64,000 nt of DNA from Pinus tabuliformis (lineage: Eukaryota > Streptophyta > Pinopsida > Pinales > Pinaceae): the NCBI GenBank assembly GCA_031772625.1, contig CM062811.1, forward strand, positions 651,250,871 through 651,314,870, given 5' to 3'. Below are positions 1 to 11,259 of this stretch, one piece after another. Each line of letters begins with the position of its first letter. The stretch's first letter is position 1. Below the pieces are notes generated by a model. That model was not told the origin of the DNA. It searched no databases and saw nothing but the letters and a program-made list of their open reading frames with translations. The position numbers were made by a program, and so were the translations under genes.

Positions 1-772
1 AACAGAACAACAAATTGATCTTTTCGTAAATCCATATTCTCAATGGTGTGCTGAATTCCAACACTGTCGAAATAAGGCTTAGTAACAGAGGAATTAGCCA
101 ATAGACCTTCTTAGTTTGTAGGAAGAACCCAGCCAAGTTTAACATTTTCAGTACCTTTTCCTCAGAAACTGACAAGTCCACAGGCAGAAGCATAGAACTA
201 CCCTCTATCTGCCTCAGTGTGTGGCTGTCGAGTATGATATGATCTAAAACTTGTTCGAAAGTCATGTCCCTACCGGTGGCGACGTGTTCCCAAATTTCTT
301 TATAATTCTCGAGAAACACTGCATTGGGGACCTCGGCGTTGGTGGAGACGTAGGTGAGCACGAATGCTGTGAACGCCAGTTCATTCCAGATGGATTGTGT
401 GATGTAATAACACATTTTGCCATTGACAAACAACATGTTTTTGTCGGTTCCCCTTCTCACCAGATGGAAATCCGCACCCAAGTACGACAATCGGATCTCA
501 TCATCCTCCCACTGGTTCCTAACTGGTGGATAATGAGGTCGTTCGAAGACAAAAAAGTACGGCACTCTCTTGAAGAGACGTCCTGGCAAACATTGAAGGC
601 GGGTGTAAGATGGGGAGAGACCCAAAGGGCGCAACAAGCAGCCCACTACCCCTTGTAGCAGAGCCCCTAGCGGTGTTAGTTTCAAGAACTGCCATAGGCC
701 CAAGCAGAGTTGGAAGGCCAATAGGACTTTACCCAAAATTGCCTTCACTTCTTCCTTCGACATCTTTACCAT
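1..772 (-). CDS. Unrecognised protein, 3' part cut by window edge
   Basis: On the minus strand an open frame runs from ATG at 772 to the window edge without a stop (257 codons). An in-frame TAA lies just upstream at 781-779, so 772 is the first possible ATG; a second in-frame ATG at 763 (A at -3) could be used instead. The protein starts MVKMSKEEVKAILGKVLLAF. Residues about 13-50 are hydrophobic and leucine-rich and residues about 222-240 form a second hydrophobic stretch (YWLIPLLLSLISTVLEF), so a membrane protein is possible. The middle is polar and rich in Tyr/Trp. I recognise no family. Base composition is richer in GC than the surrounding DNA, and there are no frameshifts or stops, unlike every transposon frame in the window. 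It could be a real gene or a repeat-encoded ORF; an intron or further exons may lie beyond position 1. Confidence 0.55.
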   Translation of the reverse strand, partial: MVKMSKEEVKAILGKVLLAFQLCLGLWQFLKLTPLGALLQGVVGCLLRPLGLSPSYTRLQCLPGRLFKRVPYFFVFERPHYPPVRNQWEDDEIRLSYLGADFHLVRRGTDKNMLFVNGKMCYYITQSIWNELAFTAFVLTYVSTNAEVPNAVFLENYKEIWEHVATGRDMTFEQVLDHIILDSHTLRQIEGSSMLLPVDLSVSEEKVLKMLNLAGFFLQTKKVYWLIPLLLSLISTVLEFSTPLRIWIYEKINLLFC

Positions 773-2149
773 GAAAGATTATCCACTCTCCTTACTCACT
801 CCACTGATCCTTCTCCTCGCCTTATTGTTATTCATCCTTTTCACTTTTTAAGGCATCTCCTTTTTCTCATAACTTCATCTTCAGGCAAAGCGCTTCCCTA
901 CAAAGATCAGTGCAGCAGCATCAGTGTTTTCAGCCCATTGAACATGGAAGTACTGTCTTCTAACAGTCCTTTTGCCATAGGAATTCATTTTCATAATTAA
1001 AAAAACGAAACAAACTATATCTAATTTATCAGTTTTATTAAAGTATTTATAATACATATATAATTGATTACAAAGTATTATATCGAAAATCAGATATAGT
1101 AGAACACGGTTTCAATGAATTAGATTATTTTTTAAATTTTAATTTTTTTTATTATTACTATTATTATATATATATATATATATATATGTGTAATGGTATG
1201 GTAAGTTTTTAATTTATTTATTTTGCATATAACTCTGTAGCATAGTGTTGTACTTTCTTAATTGTTTAATTGATATATTAATATCATTCTTTGAAAGGAT
1301 TTGTTTGGATGTAATGTTTTTATATCCACTACATTAATTATTACATCACATTGTCTTGATGATGAACCACACTTGTTGGTTGGAAACTTAGACCCAATAT
1401 TACTCAATGTGATGGATCCCAAAGCATTACATTAAAATGGAGAAAAATGTCTCTATCTATTGAACAAATACAAACATCAAAATTGAAAATTTTGTTGAAA
1501 GGTACTTGTCCTATGAATCAAAAGTACTACCAACCAATCTAAAAAGTATCCAACATCATCAACATACGAAAGCTTGTAAAAAAAACAAGCAAACATGGAT
1601 TGTAGGTTCAATTTTCCAATTCCACCAATGAGAAAAACAAAAATCCTTGAACCTATGAAATTTGATATTGCAACTACAAAATAAAATGCAAAACTAATAT
1701 TCAATACCCTAAAAAATGTGAAACATGATGAAATGTATACATTTGATAGTTTCCTTCATAAATTATGTATAACAAAAACTTACTACATCCTTGTAATTCA
1801 ATGTAGTCTGAATCAAATAATAATACTATTGGAAAGGGAGATGATAGGCATATGGACTAATAACTTTGCTTGAAATATTCCAATGATTTGGAATGCAAAC
1901 AATGATGCTCAATTTGTACTTGAATCGTATGCTACAACTATATATTGTAGGTCATATATGATAGAACGAGACAAAACAATGGTGCCAATGTTTAAACATA
2001 TATGAAATTATTCTAAAAAAATGGACCTTCACATCATAGAAACAATTACAAGACTTGCAAAATCTCTGCTAAACTTATAACAAATGTATACACAACAAGT
2101 TGTATATACATTATTGTCATTTCCACTTAATGCTAGCTCGAGAAAATGT
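773..2149. other. AT-rich region without a recognised gene
   Basis: On the minus strand this is upstream of the edge ORF and could hold its promoter, but I see no clear TATA or splice signals that decide it. It contains a (TA)n tract at about 1166-1187. Short minus-strand frames near 1480-1700 show no recognisable domain. Confidence 0.5.
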
Positions 2150-2157
2150 ATATTTAT
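2150..2157. repeat. 8-bp target-site duplication of the hAT element, left copy
   Basis: ATATTTAT at 2150-2157 is repeated exactly at 3230-3237 on the far side of the element. Confidence 0.85.
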
Positions 2158-3229
2158 CTATGTTGACACGAAACGTGGGTTCAGGGATGGGTACGGGGAC
2201 GGGGACGGGGATGTCATTTTTTGAAACATGGTGCGTGGGTTCATCGGGGGTATATTATAATATATAAATATTATATTTTATAAATTATAATATATGTAAA
2301 TTTGTATATTTTTCAACTTTAAACAAGAAAACTAAAATATTTATGATTTAAACTTTAAATATTTAAACATGCACATCATTGATCATTCAACATTCACAAT
2401 GAAATTTCGAAATTTCTAGTTTGATATCAAATGAAAATTGGAGTTTACATATTAATAAGAATCATGATATATGTTCATTGTCATACTACATTGAAAATTT
2501 GCTTTAAGGCATCTCCAAACAAGAACTAGGAAATTTTAATATACTAAAATAAAAATAGCTAATAGTGAAAAATGGCTTCCTCAAGAAATTTCATCAACAT
2601 CCATGTCATTGACATCACTCAAATCTTTAGTTAGCATGCTCTCCAGGTATGAATCACTCTAATATTGAGGCTCCTGCTCATTGATAGCAACTAGAGGTAG
2701 CTCAATAAGGCCATCTCGTTGTATCTCCTCGTCCACACACATAGCATAATTTGTGTATTGGTCCCATCTCTTGAAAGCTCTCCTTGTACCCAGGGTCTTT
2801 TCGAGATATGAGACGAAGTGTGCTATGAATTTACACTAAGTTCTTTGCCTTGTTTAAGCCCAATCTATTTCTCTTTATTGAATGGATAAAGGCATAGGTA
2901 CTCCAATTCCTCTCGCAAGATGAAGAACTAGCTACCTGGAATATTAGGGGAAGCCCATTAAATTAATTAAAATTTTAAAAATAGAAACTAAAATGAACCC
3001 CAAAGAACCTGATTTTGGGGTTCCAAGTACCCATCATCAGGGTTCTTTGTACCCGTCAAGACAAAATAACCCAATTTTTTTTTAATGGAGAACCTGGTTC
3101 TTCATAGAAGAACCCGGTTCTTATGGGTTCTTCTCGGAAGAACTCGTACCCCAATTCAGTACTTGGGGATGAGAACCAGGGACGGGTTCGAGAACCCTAC
3201 CCCCGGGTTCGTGAACCCGTGCAACATAG
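2158..3229 (-). mobile_element. Degenerate hAT-superfamily DNA transposon
   Basis: The ends are inverted: the left end begins CTATGTTGACACG and the right end, read on the other strand, begins CTATGTTGCACGGG. The 8-bp duplication ATATTTAT lies exactly outside both ends, as expected for hAT elements. The 1,072-bp interior holds GGGGAC-type and GGTTC-rich subterminal repeats (2176-2212 and 3100-3220) and a fragment of transposase on the minus strand. It is a deleted, non-autonomous copy because only the C-terminal part of the transposase remains. Confidence 0.85.
2590..2937 (-). pseudogene. hAT transposase C-terminal dimerisation domain, decayed
   Basis: Read on the minus strand from about 2937, the translation contains SSSSCERNWSTYAFIHS followed by IKRNRLGLNKAKNLV, a stop, then IHSTLRLISRKDPGYKE. 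This matches the hAT C-terminal dimerisation domain pattern (ERNFSTF...FIHSKKRNRL...L.Y.H.NLRL). An in-frame TAA replaces the codon before IHSTLRL, and a frameshift is needed to continue into an acidic tail (QRDGLIELPLVAINEQEPQY, then another stop). A possible splice acceptor (TTCCAG) sits at the upstream edge, so this may have been the last exon. It has no N-terminal zinc finger or catalytic core and cannot be functional. Confidence 0.8.
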
Positions 3230-3237
3230 ATATTTAT
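3230..3237. repeat. 8-bp target-site duplication of the hAT element, right copy
   Basis: ATATTTAT, identical to 2150-2157. Confidence 0.85.
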
Positions 3238-3850
3238 TAATACTCACAAATATATTATTGGGAATTTGTACTAAAAATATGAATTGCAACGTGAACCAAA
3301 TGATTCAGAAAACATAACATGTCTGTCGATCATCAATCACTATGTACAATGACCTCAAGGCATTGAACTTATATGCTTAGCGAAATTAGCATCATGCTAT
3401 ACAATAAAAGACAAGAAGCGAATAAAGTCTCACAAAACATATGTAAAATACAATAAGCATAACAACTATCATAACTATTATAGAGAACAAATGATTTTGT
3501 ATGTTCCATATTCCATTTCTCATGGAACAATAGTTGAATTGGAAAAAAAAATCTATCAGTTAAAGGAATCATAAAATTCAATGAACAAATGTTAATAAAC
3601 AAAACAATAACATCATGGACAACATAGTAGAAGAAATTGAAAACAAAGATAATGAATTGTTTAATAGAGAGATATCTAAATATTAACAAATAGATATTGA
3701 AACATGTTATCAAGAATATAACATCAAATTATATTTTAAATACTTGCAAAATGTTAAAAATGCAAAATCAATAGTTGAAAGACCTTACCAAATCATAAAA
3801 GAGTCGCATATATTGGAAGAAGCAAAGTTTTATCAAATGATTCAGCAATT
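3238..3850. other. AT-rich spacer between hAT and LINE
   Basis: I see no gene or repeat that I can name. The LINE inserted at its right end. Confidence 0.5.
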
Positions 3851-3871
3851 GAATAGAGAAAAAGAAAATAC
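3851..3871. repeat. 21-bp target-site duplication of the LINE, 5' copy
   Basis: The 21 bases beginning GAATAGAG and ending AAAATAC are repeated without mismatch at 10740-10760, directly after the LINE's A tail. Confidence 0.95.
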
Positions 3872-3967
3872 GAATAAACAACAAAACCAGGAAAAAACTT
3901 TGACCTTTGGGGAGAGGCGGGAAAAAAAGATTGGAACTGTGGCTCTAGGGTTTTGGAGTTTGGCACC

Positions 3968-5520
3968 ATGGCGGATCGCGCAGGGGGGAGTGCGGCTCCC
4001 TCCTACAGTCAGGTTGTTACAAATCGAAGTAAGGATAAAGGAAAGCAGAATTTTAAAAAACCTCTGGAACAGGTTTCAGAAGCAAGAAGCAAGGGAACTT
4101 TGGGAAGAAACAGACTTCAGGAACAGGAAGGAGATCAAATGGACACAAACAAGGAGGAGGAGAATGGAGGTAGTAGTGAAAAATCTACTTCCATAAGAAA
4201 TAATGGGGTCTGCAAACCCAAGTCGAGCACCATTCCTCGGGTCATATTGAGTGATCCGGCGCTTCAAGCGCATAGAGATCATATGACAGAACATGCGATC
4301 ATATGCAAATTTATGGGGTTATGGCCGACGGAGAGGGCACTACACATCTGGATAAGGAGTCATTGGAAGCCAAAGGGGGAAATACACCTTCATCTAGGAT
4401 CTAAGGGCTTTTTCACAGTGGTGTTTGCAAGCCTGGAGGATAAGGACAGAGTATTCGAAGGAGGGCCATATTTCTATGCTGCTGTTGGACTCTACATGCG
4501 GCCATGGATGATGAACTTTGTCCTGGAACATGAAACTTTCACATCAGTATCGGTATGGATTAGATTATACTCCCTTCCTCTAGATTATTGGCTACCAGAA
4601 TCTCTGAAAACAATAGGCAACAAGCTGGGACACTTTCTAAAGATCTCAGAGGCAACTCTGAAAGGAAAATACACATCCTTCGCCCGAATATGTGTGGAGA
4701 TGGACTTATCGGGAGCCCTTCTGGAAGCAATAATCTTAGAAGTATATGATGAAGAATGGGTGCAAACTATGGACTATGAGCAAATCCCATTCAGGTGCCG
4801 CAAATGCCATGAGCACAGGCATTTAATCAGGGATTGCCCAAAAAATAATATGGAAGGTAATACGAAAACTACTATGGATAAAAATCATGAGGGTTTCACC
4901 AAGGTTGGGAGCAAAGGAATGGGTGGGAAACGTACACAAAAAAAGATGAATGAAAACAGACATTCAAGGCATAATCGGTTCCAGATCTTAGAGGAAGAAG
5001 AAGGGATCAAAGAAACAGTCCAAGACAAGGAGAAAATAATAAATGAGAAGGAAAAGGAAGATGGCATGGAAGGTATCACAATAAACAGCCAAAAAAAAAG
5101 GATCTACCAAGTTGCATGGAAATAAGCAGGGATCTAGAGATGACTCCAAGTGAAGCAGGTACGGAGGATCATGAACTACAAGAAATTCTAGACAGGGAAA
5201 ATCTAGATCTAGAAAAAATTTTGGAACAAGGGACGACCACAGGAGTGGAATCTTTGCCAAAAGAGGACTATGACAGAGTACAACAACTCTTTCTATGGAG
5301 ATCACAATTGAAGGGAGTTGGAATCAAAAGAAGTCATGATAACCAGGAACACAGTGGGGTCAAAATGATGGAGAATATACAGGCACAATCTCCAAAGAGC
5401 TTAGGTAGGAAAAGAGGAAGGAAAATGCAGAGTGAGTTGTTGAACGAATGTGGAAAATTATTGATTAACTCAGGTAAGATGAAAGATCTTACCAGTTATT
5501 CTTTTACTAACCTTTCTTAA
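3968..5520 (+). pseudogene. LINE ORF1, RNA-binding protein with DUF4283 and zinc knuckle, one frameshift
   Basis: ORF1 would bind the element RNA and form the RNP with ORF2. I place the start at ATG 3968 because it lies in an ideal context (CACCATGG); the frame is open upstream but has no earlier ATG. The first frame runs to 5125. It shows the DUF4283-type core (SVWIRLYSLPLDYW, then FARICVEMDLS) and a CCHC knuckle at about 4796-4837, with ligand spacing C-x2-C-x4-H-x4-C (CRKCHEHRHLIRDC). A lysine- and glutamate-rich tail follows. An A9 run at 5091-5099 appears to have lost one A: the rest of ORF1 continues in another frame, open from about 5100 to the TAA at 5518-5520. That stop overlaps the ORF2 start. 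The frameshift cannot be told apart from a sequencing error in the homopolymer. Confidence 0.85.
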
Positions 5521-5522
5521 TG
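5518..5522 (+). promoter_or_regulatory. TAATG stop/start overlap joining LINE ORF1 and ORF2
   Basis: The TAA ending ORF1 (5518-5520) shares its last A with the ATG of ORF2 (5520-5522). Overlaps of this kind drive termination-reinitiation in some non-LTR elements; that use here is an inference. Confidence 0.7.
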
Positions 5523-8500
5523 AAGCTCACAACCTGGAATATTAGAGGCCTAGGTAACAAAAGGAAACAAAGAAATCTTAGCAATAGAGTTAGAGAAGAA
5601 AAACCTGATATGATTTTTATTCAAGAGACAAAATGCTCAATGGATAAGATTAGAGAAATTCATAGAAAGTGGCTAATCAAGTATGAGTATCTAGAGGTTA
5701 AAGAAGACAACTCGGCGGGGGGGATTCTCACACTGTGGGATCCTCAGAAATTTACTATCCTGGATGCTGAAGCATCCAGGAACTATCTTTCTATGATATG
5801 TCAACCTGTAGGTGATAAGGTAACATATATGATCACAAATGTTTATGGACCTCAAAAGCAAGTAGATAAACTCCAATTTCTGATCTCCCTTGAGGATCTT
5901 AGAGCAAGACACCCAATTAAGCCCTGGATCGTTGCAGGGGATTTCAATATGATAAAATCTCTTTCAGAGAAGAAAGGTGGTACTAGACAATTAGGAAGAG
6001 ACTCCATGGCCTTCCAGAACTTCATAATGAACATGAGGCTAGTGGACACAGAAACTTTAAATGGAATCTTCACCTGGAACAACAAGAGGGGAGGGGCTTC
6101 CCAAGTTGCCTCCAAACTTGACAGATTTATTATTTCAGAGGACCTCATTCTGACAGGCCCTGCCATGACAGCTTCCATTCTGCCCTTTGGAGGTTCGGAT
6201 CACTGGCCAGTTCAGTTGGAGGCTACCTTTATGGGTACACCAAGAAATAGACCTTTCAGGTTTGAAAATGCCTGGCTCTCCCACCCTAAATTCACCAGTA
6301 ACATTGAAAAATGGTGGAAAGAGGATTTGAACATTCAAGGCACTAGAATGTTCATGCTCCAGCAGAAACTCAAACACATTAAGTCTCAACTCAAAGAGTG
6401 GAACAAAAAGGAATTTGGTGATATCTTCCAAGCCAAAAGAGAGGCTGAGCTGAAACTCCAGGAGATCAATCAGACCAGTATCACTGAGGGCTTTACCGAG
6501 GAGAGGCAAAATCTCATGGACTCTTTGCAGAGAGAATGGGAAGAACGATGCTTGCAAGAGGAAATTTTCTGGAGACAAAAATCAAGAATAGAGTGGATCA
6601 GAGAGGGAGAAAGGAATACAAAATTATTTCACAAATCCACCATGGCTCACAGGGCTCATAACAGAATCACAAAGCTCAAAGACCCTCAAGGGATAGAGCT
6701 TGTCGCTCACAATGATATGGAATCAATCCTTGTACAACATTTCCTCAGAATAGCAGAGGAGCCTCCGGAGGATAGATCCAGGTTCATCAACCTTTTCACT
6801 CAGTATATACCTCAGTTGGTCACCAGAGAGGACAACCATAATCTTAACAGGCCAGTGTCGGAAGAGGAGGTCAGTGAAGCGATCAATGAGATGCAAAATG
6901 GAAAAGCCCTAGGCCCAGATGGTTTCAATGTAGATTTCTTTAAAGCCTACTGGGAAACTGTTAAACAGGATATACTTGAGGTTGTGGAAGACTCAAGAAA
7001 ATCCAAAAAGATTCTGAGGGCTCTTAATGCTTCCTTCATAGCTTTGATCCCAAAACAGGAAAATGCCATGACTCTGGAGGGTTTCAGACCCATAGCCTTA
7101 TGTAATGTTGTGTACAAAATTATCTCCAAAGTGATAGCCAATAGACTCAAGCCCCTTCTACCATCTCTTATCTCGAAGGAGCAAACCAGCTATGTGGAAG
7201 GAAGACAAATCCTTAACAACATCATTCAAGCTCATGAGGTAATACACTCTCTTAAAAGCAACAAACAAGCTGGCATGATCATTCAGCTGGATCTTGCAAA
7301 AGCTTATGATAAGTTGAGTTGGTCCTATGTCAGGGCAATCCTAAAAGCCTTTGGCTTCGACCAAAATTGGATAAGATGGGTCATGGCACTCGTAACCACG
7401 ACCAGTTTTTCAATCTTGCTTAATGGTGCTCCATCAAGAACCTTCACACCTTCTAGAGGTCTCAGACAGGGAGATCCACTCTCTCCTTTCCTCTTCGTCC
7501 TCATGATGGAAGGGCTCGGAAGAGCAATCAAAATGGCAAATGCTGAAGGTCGGATACAGGGAATCAAACTCACCTTGGATGGAGTAGCAAACACTCATCA
7601 AAAATTTTTGGATGACACAATGCTACAAGCCATCCCTACGGTCAGAGAAGCCCAGGTGATCAAACACATCTTAAACAACTTTGCTATGGCAGCAGACACT
7701 GAGGTAAGCCTCCTCAAATCCAAGGTTTTCTTATTTAATACTAACATTGCTATCCAAAGGAATATCACCAGAATTCTTGGGTTTCAAAGGGAACTTCTTC
7801 CTTCAAAGTACCTAGGCATTCCTCTCACTGATAAACCTCTAAGCAAGACAGTGTGGGAGCCATTAATAAATAAATTGCAGGACAAGGTCAGAAAGTGGAC
7901 ATATAGGACTCTGAATTTGGCAGGACGCCTTGTGCTCACACAGGCTGTCTTACAGGCAATTCCCGTTTTCATGTTCTCAGCCCTTCCTGCTCCCGAAGGC
8001 ATTAAACAAAAAATTAGGAACATACAAAGAGATTTTTTGTGGGGCAGAGGAGAGGAAAAAAAAAAGTGGGCCTTAGTGGCTTGGGACAAGACATGTAAGC
8101 CCAAAACCCATGGTGGTTTGGGGCTTCATGACCCTGATACTCTCAGTAAAGTCTCAAGGGCCAAACTTTGGTGGAGATGGATTAAGGAGCCGAGAGCTCC
8201 ATGGGCTGAGATGTGAAAACAAAAATATGCCAGGCACTAGCAGGAGAAGGATCACATTAGAGTGTCAGGGCAAATCAAGGGCTCTCAGATTTGGAACCTT
8301 GCATGGGAAAATAAAAGTATTGTTCAGCAACACAGCTTCTGGGAAATTCGAGCAGGGAACCTTGCTCGTTTCTGGGAGGATAACTGGCAACAGGAACCAA
8401 ACCTTTATAAAGAGGAATTAGCAGATCTCAAAAGTGACACAGACAACAAAGGCTTACTCATGGTCAAAGACTTCTGGGACCAGGAAAGAAATGATGGAAA

Positions 8501-9896
8501 ATGGAGGAAGTGGAAGGATCTAGGCCACAGTAATGAGAGTCCCATGAAAGCTCAGGCAGATGCTCTCTCCCATGAACTTCAGAATAGAAGGATTCTGGTT
8601 TCCTCCTTACCTGACCAATTAAGGTGGGGAAACAACAATGAAGGCGACTTCAAACTCAAAGAAGCTAAACTGGAAATATCAGGATTTAACTACTTAAATC
8701 CGGATCAAGTATGGAAAAATCTATGGTAGAGCCCTCACTGGATGAAAATAAAGCTTTTCATCTGGCTTGTGCATCAAAGGAAAATCCTAACTTGGGAGAA
8801 TCTCCTAAAAAAAGGCCTTATAGGTCCCTCCAAATGTTACCTCTGCGACCTACAGGAGGAGACGATGGAGCACCTTCTCAACCTCTATCCTTTCACATCC
8901 CATGTGTGGGACTGGGTGGCCTCAATTTTTAGACATACAGATCGGGACAATCTCAGCATTTCCAACACTTTGAGGAACTGGAGGAAGAATTTCTCAGGGA
9001 ATGAAATCATCAATAAAGCCTGGACTCTGGTTCCAGGCTTTGTTATCTGGAATGTTTGGAAAGAGTGCAATAGTAGGATCTTCAAAAACAAGGCAAGCAC
9101 GCCACACCACATAACTGATCAAATTTTAAAGCAGCTCAAAGATACAGTAGGAAGTTTGGTGAGAACACTTCCCAAGGAACCTCCTCAGCCCCAAGAGGAA
9201 AGTATCATACTTCAGTTGGGTCTTCAGTCCATAATCCCTCAGGGCCTAACCAAGGGAATAGGACAACTAAATGCAGTTAGTATAATTTGGAAACCTCCTC
9301 CTCATGGCTTCTTAAAGGTTAACATTGATGGCGCTTCCAAGGGCAACCCAGGATTAGCTGGCTTTGGAGGGGCTATAAGAAATGAACAGGGTCAGATAAA
9401 GAAGATCTTCCATGGACATCTGGGAAAAGCCACTAACAATATGGCGGAGCTTATGGCATTAGAACAGTGCTTAGAAATCCTGTTGGACTCAAATTCTCAT
9501 AATATTATCATCGAAGCTAATTTAGAATTAATTATCCGAGCGGCCAAGAAAATTTGCAATGGTTCTTCTCTAGAAAAAGTTTCGAAGAATTGGAGGCTTC
9601 TGCAGATCTTTCATCAGATCCAATCCCACCTACAAACCTTAAAAATTGTTTGCTTTGTTCATGTGAAAAGGAAAGCTAACATGTTAGCAGACCGTTTGGC
9701 GAACGAAGGTGTATTCAATCGAAACAGGGGTTCGAGATTTATTTGGGAGTCGCTTTCCATAGGAAATTTGATGGAGGACTGTCTCTGTCAGGTGGACAGA
9801 GATATGGAGCTATGGACTAATAGGTTGGAGAGACACAATTCAGGAGATAAAGATTTCGGGAGGAGGGCACAAGTTTCGCCTGTTTCACCTGATTAA
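5520..9896 (+). pseudogene. LINE ORF2, endonuclease-reverse transcriptase-RNase H polyprotein with three stops
   Basis: A single frame of 1,458 codons. The AP endonuclease occupies residues about 1-235: WNIRG at 7, IQETK near 37, GDFN near 141, LDRF near 202 and SDHWP near 222 are all present. RT follows (GPDGFN, FRPIALCN, LDLAKAYD, RQGDPLSP); the catalytic box reads FLDD rather than the usual FADD, with both aspartates kept. A zf-RVT-like region is at about 8750-8935 (CYLCDLQEETMEHLL). RNase H begins near 9290 (NIDGASKGNPG, AELMAL, ADRLANEG); the usual Asp in the third strand motif is missing (EANLEL), so RNase H may be inactive. In-frame stops are TGA 8214-8216, TAG 8238-8240 and TAG 8727-8729, with no frameshift. 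The first probably replaces a Trp codon, the second a Gln codon. Full length for the family. Confidence 0.92.
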
Positions 9897-9959
9897 TGGC
9901 CAGCGCGGGGCACATGAACGTGTAGGTCTATCAGCATTGCGTCCTTTGCTAATACCATT

Positions 9960-10435
9960 TAGCGGTTTATCGGACGGAGTATATCCGGTTTGTGGTTTTT
10001 TGGGTTTAGGCTTCGATTCCTTTCAGCATGCGACACATGGCAGTGTTAGGTGAGAGAATACCGCCCTGTGTCGCAGTGTTAGGTGAGAGAATACCGCCCT
10101 CATCGGGTGGTTATTCTTTGAGCTTTTTGTTTACCCGATATCCACGTAGACCGTTGGATCTGTGTAAAGGGATCAACGGTGTAGATTGATCGTGCATGTT
10201 TGTTTGGCATCGACGGTTTTTCGGGCAGGATTTTTACGGTTTGTGGTTTTTCAAGACAAGGCTCCGATTCCATTCTGAGGGTGACATGTTGCTTCATCAG
10301 GTGAGAGAAAAACCGCCCTCATCGGGCAGTTATTCTCAGCGCTTTTTATCCACCCGATATCCGCGTAGACCGTTGGATTCGGGTTGGGGGATCAACGGTT
10401 TGGATTGATCGTGCAAGTTCGTTCGGTGGTATGGA
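9960..10435 (+). repeat. Imperfect tandem duplication in the LINE 3' UTR
   Basis: A block of roughly 220-250 bp is present twice. Landmarks such as TTTGTGGTTTTT, ACCGCCCTCATCGGG, ACCCGATATCC and GTAGACCGTTGGAT recur in order. The first copy also holds a short internal repeat in which AGTGTTAGGTGAGAGAATAC appears at about 10041 and 10074. Confidence 0.8.
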
Positions 10436-10729
10436 TCCAAATTAAGTTTTCTTCGGGTCCGTGCTTGACAGTTTTTTGGGCGGGGCCCATTTGACTTGAT
10501 CGGCCGGCGGTACTTCATGCTTACTATAGTTTTTACATTAAAACTTTGATGGTTGTTGGTAGGTCATTTTGACAAATTTGTATTCTATTTTCTGCTCTCT
10601 TTTGTCCAAGAGTGCTCGTTTTTAATTTCCAGTTTCCCTAACCAGCTGCCTAACTCTCAGAGCTGGGGCGGTGACATGTAAATTATGTATCATTGGCTAG
10701 ATTAATAGAAGATCCTACTCTTACTTGAT

Positions 10730-10739
10730 AAAAAAAAAA
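10730..10739 (+). other. LINE poly(A) tail
   Basis: Ten A residues end the element and are followed at once by the 3' TSD copy. Confidence 0.85.
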
Positions 10740-10760
10740 GAATAGAGAAAAAGAAAATAC
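10740..10760. repeat. 21-bp target-site duplication of the LINE, 3' copy
   Basis: Identical over 21 bases to 3851-3871. Confidence 0.95.
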
Positions 10761-11259
10761 AGTAAAATAAATATTCACAGCAAAAAAAACAAATCAAAAT
10801 CAATAAATACACTTATTTTTTACAGATAGTGCAAGTATGAGGGAAAAAAAACAGATTTCCAATCTCTAATATGCATGTACTATAACATATTGGAATTTGA
10901 CCCAGTAACATATTGGAATATGACCCAGTGAAAATAAAAGGAGTCATAACAGAATATACAGGAAAAGAAACATTCAATGTAGGTAGTATAACATTACATT
11001 CAATATTTCACATGCCATTTAACAAATTAGAATAGCTTTCCCTTAATAGTGAAAAACTAGATACATTAACAAAACATTGTCAATGACTTGGTGTACTATT
11101 TATTGATGAGGCATCCTTAATAAGTGCAACGTTATTGTACGAAATTCATAAATTTTTACGAGAAAATTAGAATTTCTTTATTCATTTGATAATGTAAAAA
11201 AAAAATCAAATGAATAAATATATATTTTTTAATATATCTACTTCCATTTCTCCATTTAC

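Larger units (their letters stand above)
3872..10739 (+). mobile_element. L1-type LINE with C-terminal RNase H, full length
   Basis: The element is 6,868 bp with a 96-bp 5' UTR, ORF1, ORF2, an 833-bp 3' UTR and an A10 tail. It is flanked by a perfect 21-bp TSD. ORF1 carries a DUF4283-like domain and a CCHC knuckle. ORF2 carries APE-type endonuclease, RT, a zf-RVT-type Cys/His region and RNase H, the plant L1 arrangement. The perfect TSD and few defects imply a fairly recent insertion. It is now defective: one frameshift in ORF1 and three stops in ORF2. Confidence 0.95.

Noticed and set aside
251..658. Plus-strand open frame of 135 codons
   Set aside because: It overlaps the longer, lesion-free minus-strand frame that runs off the left edge, which has better codon-like character; the plus frame is its shadow.
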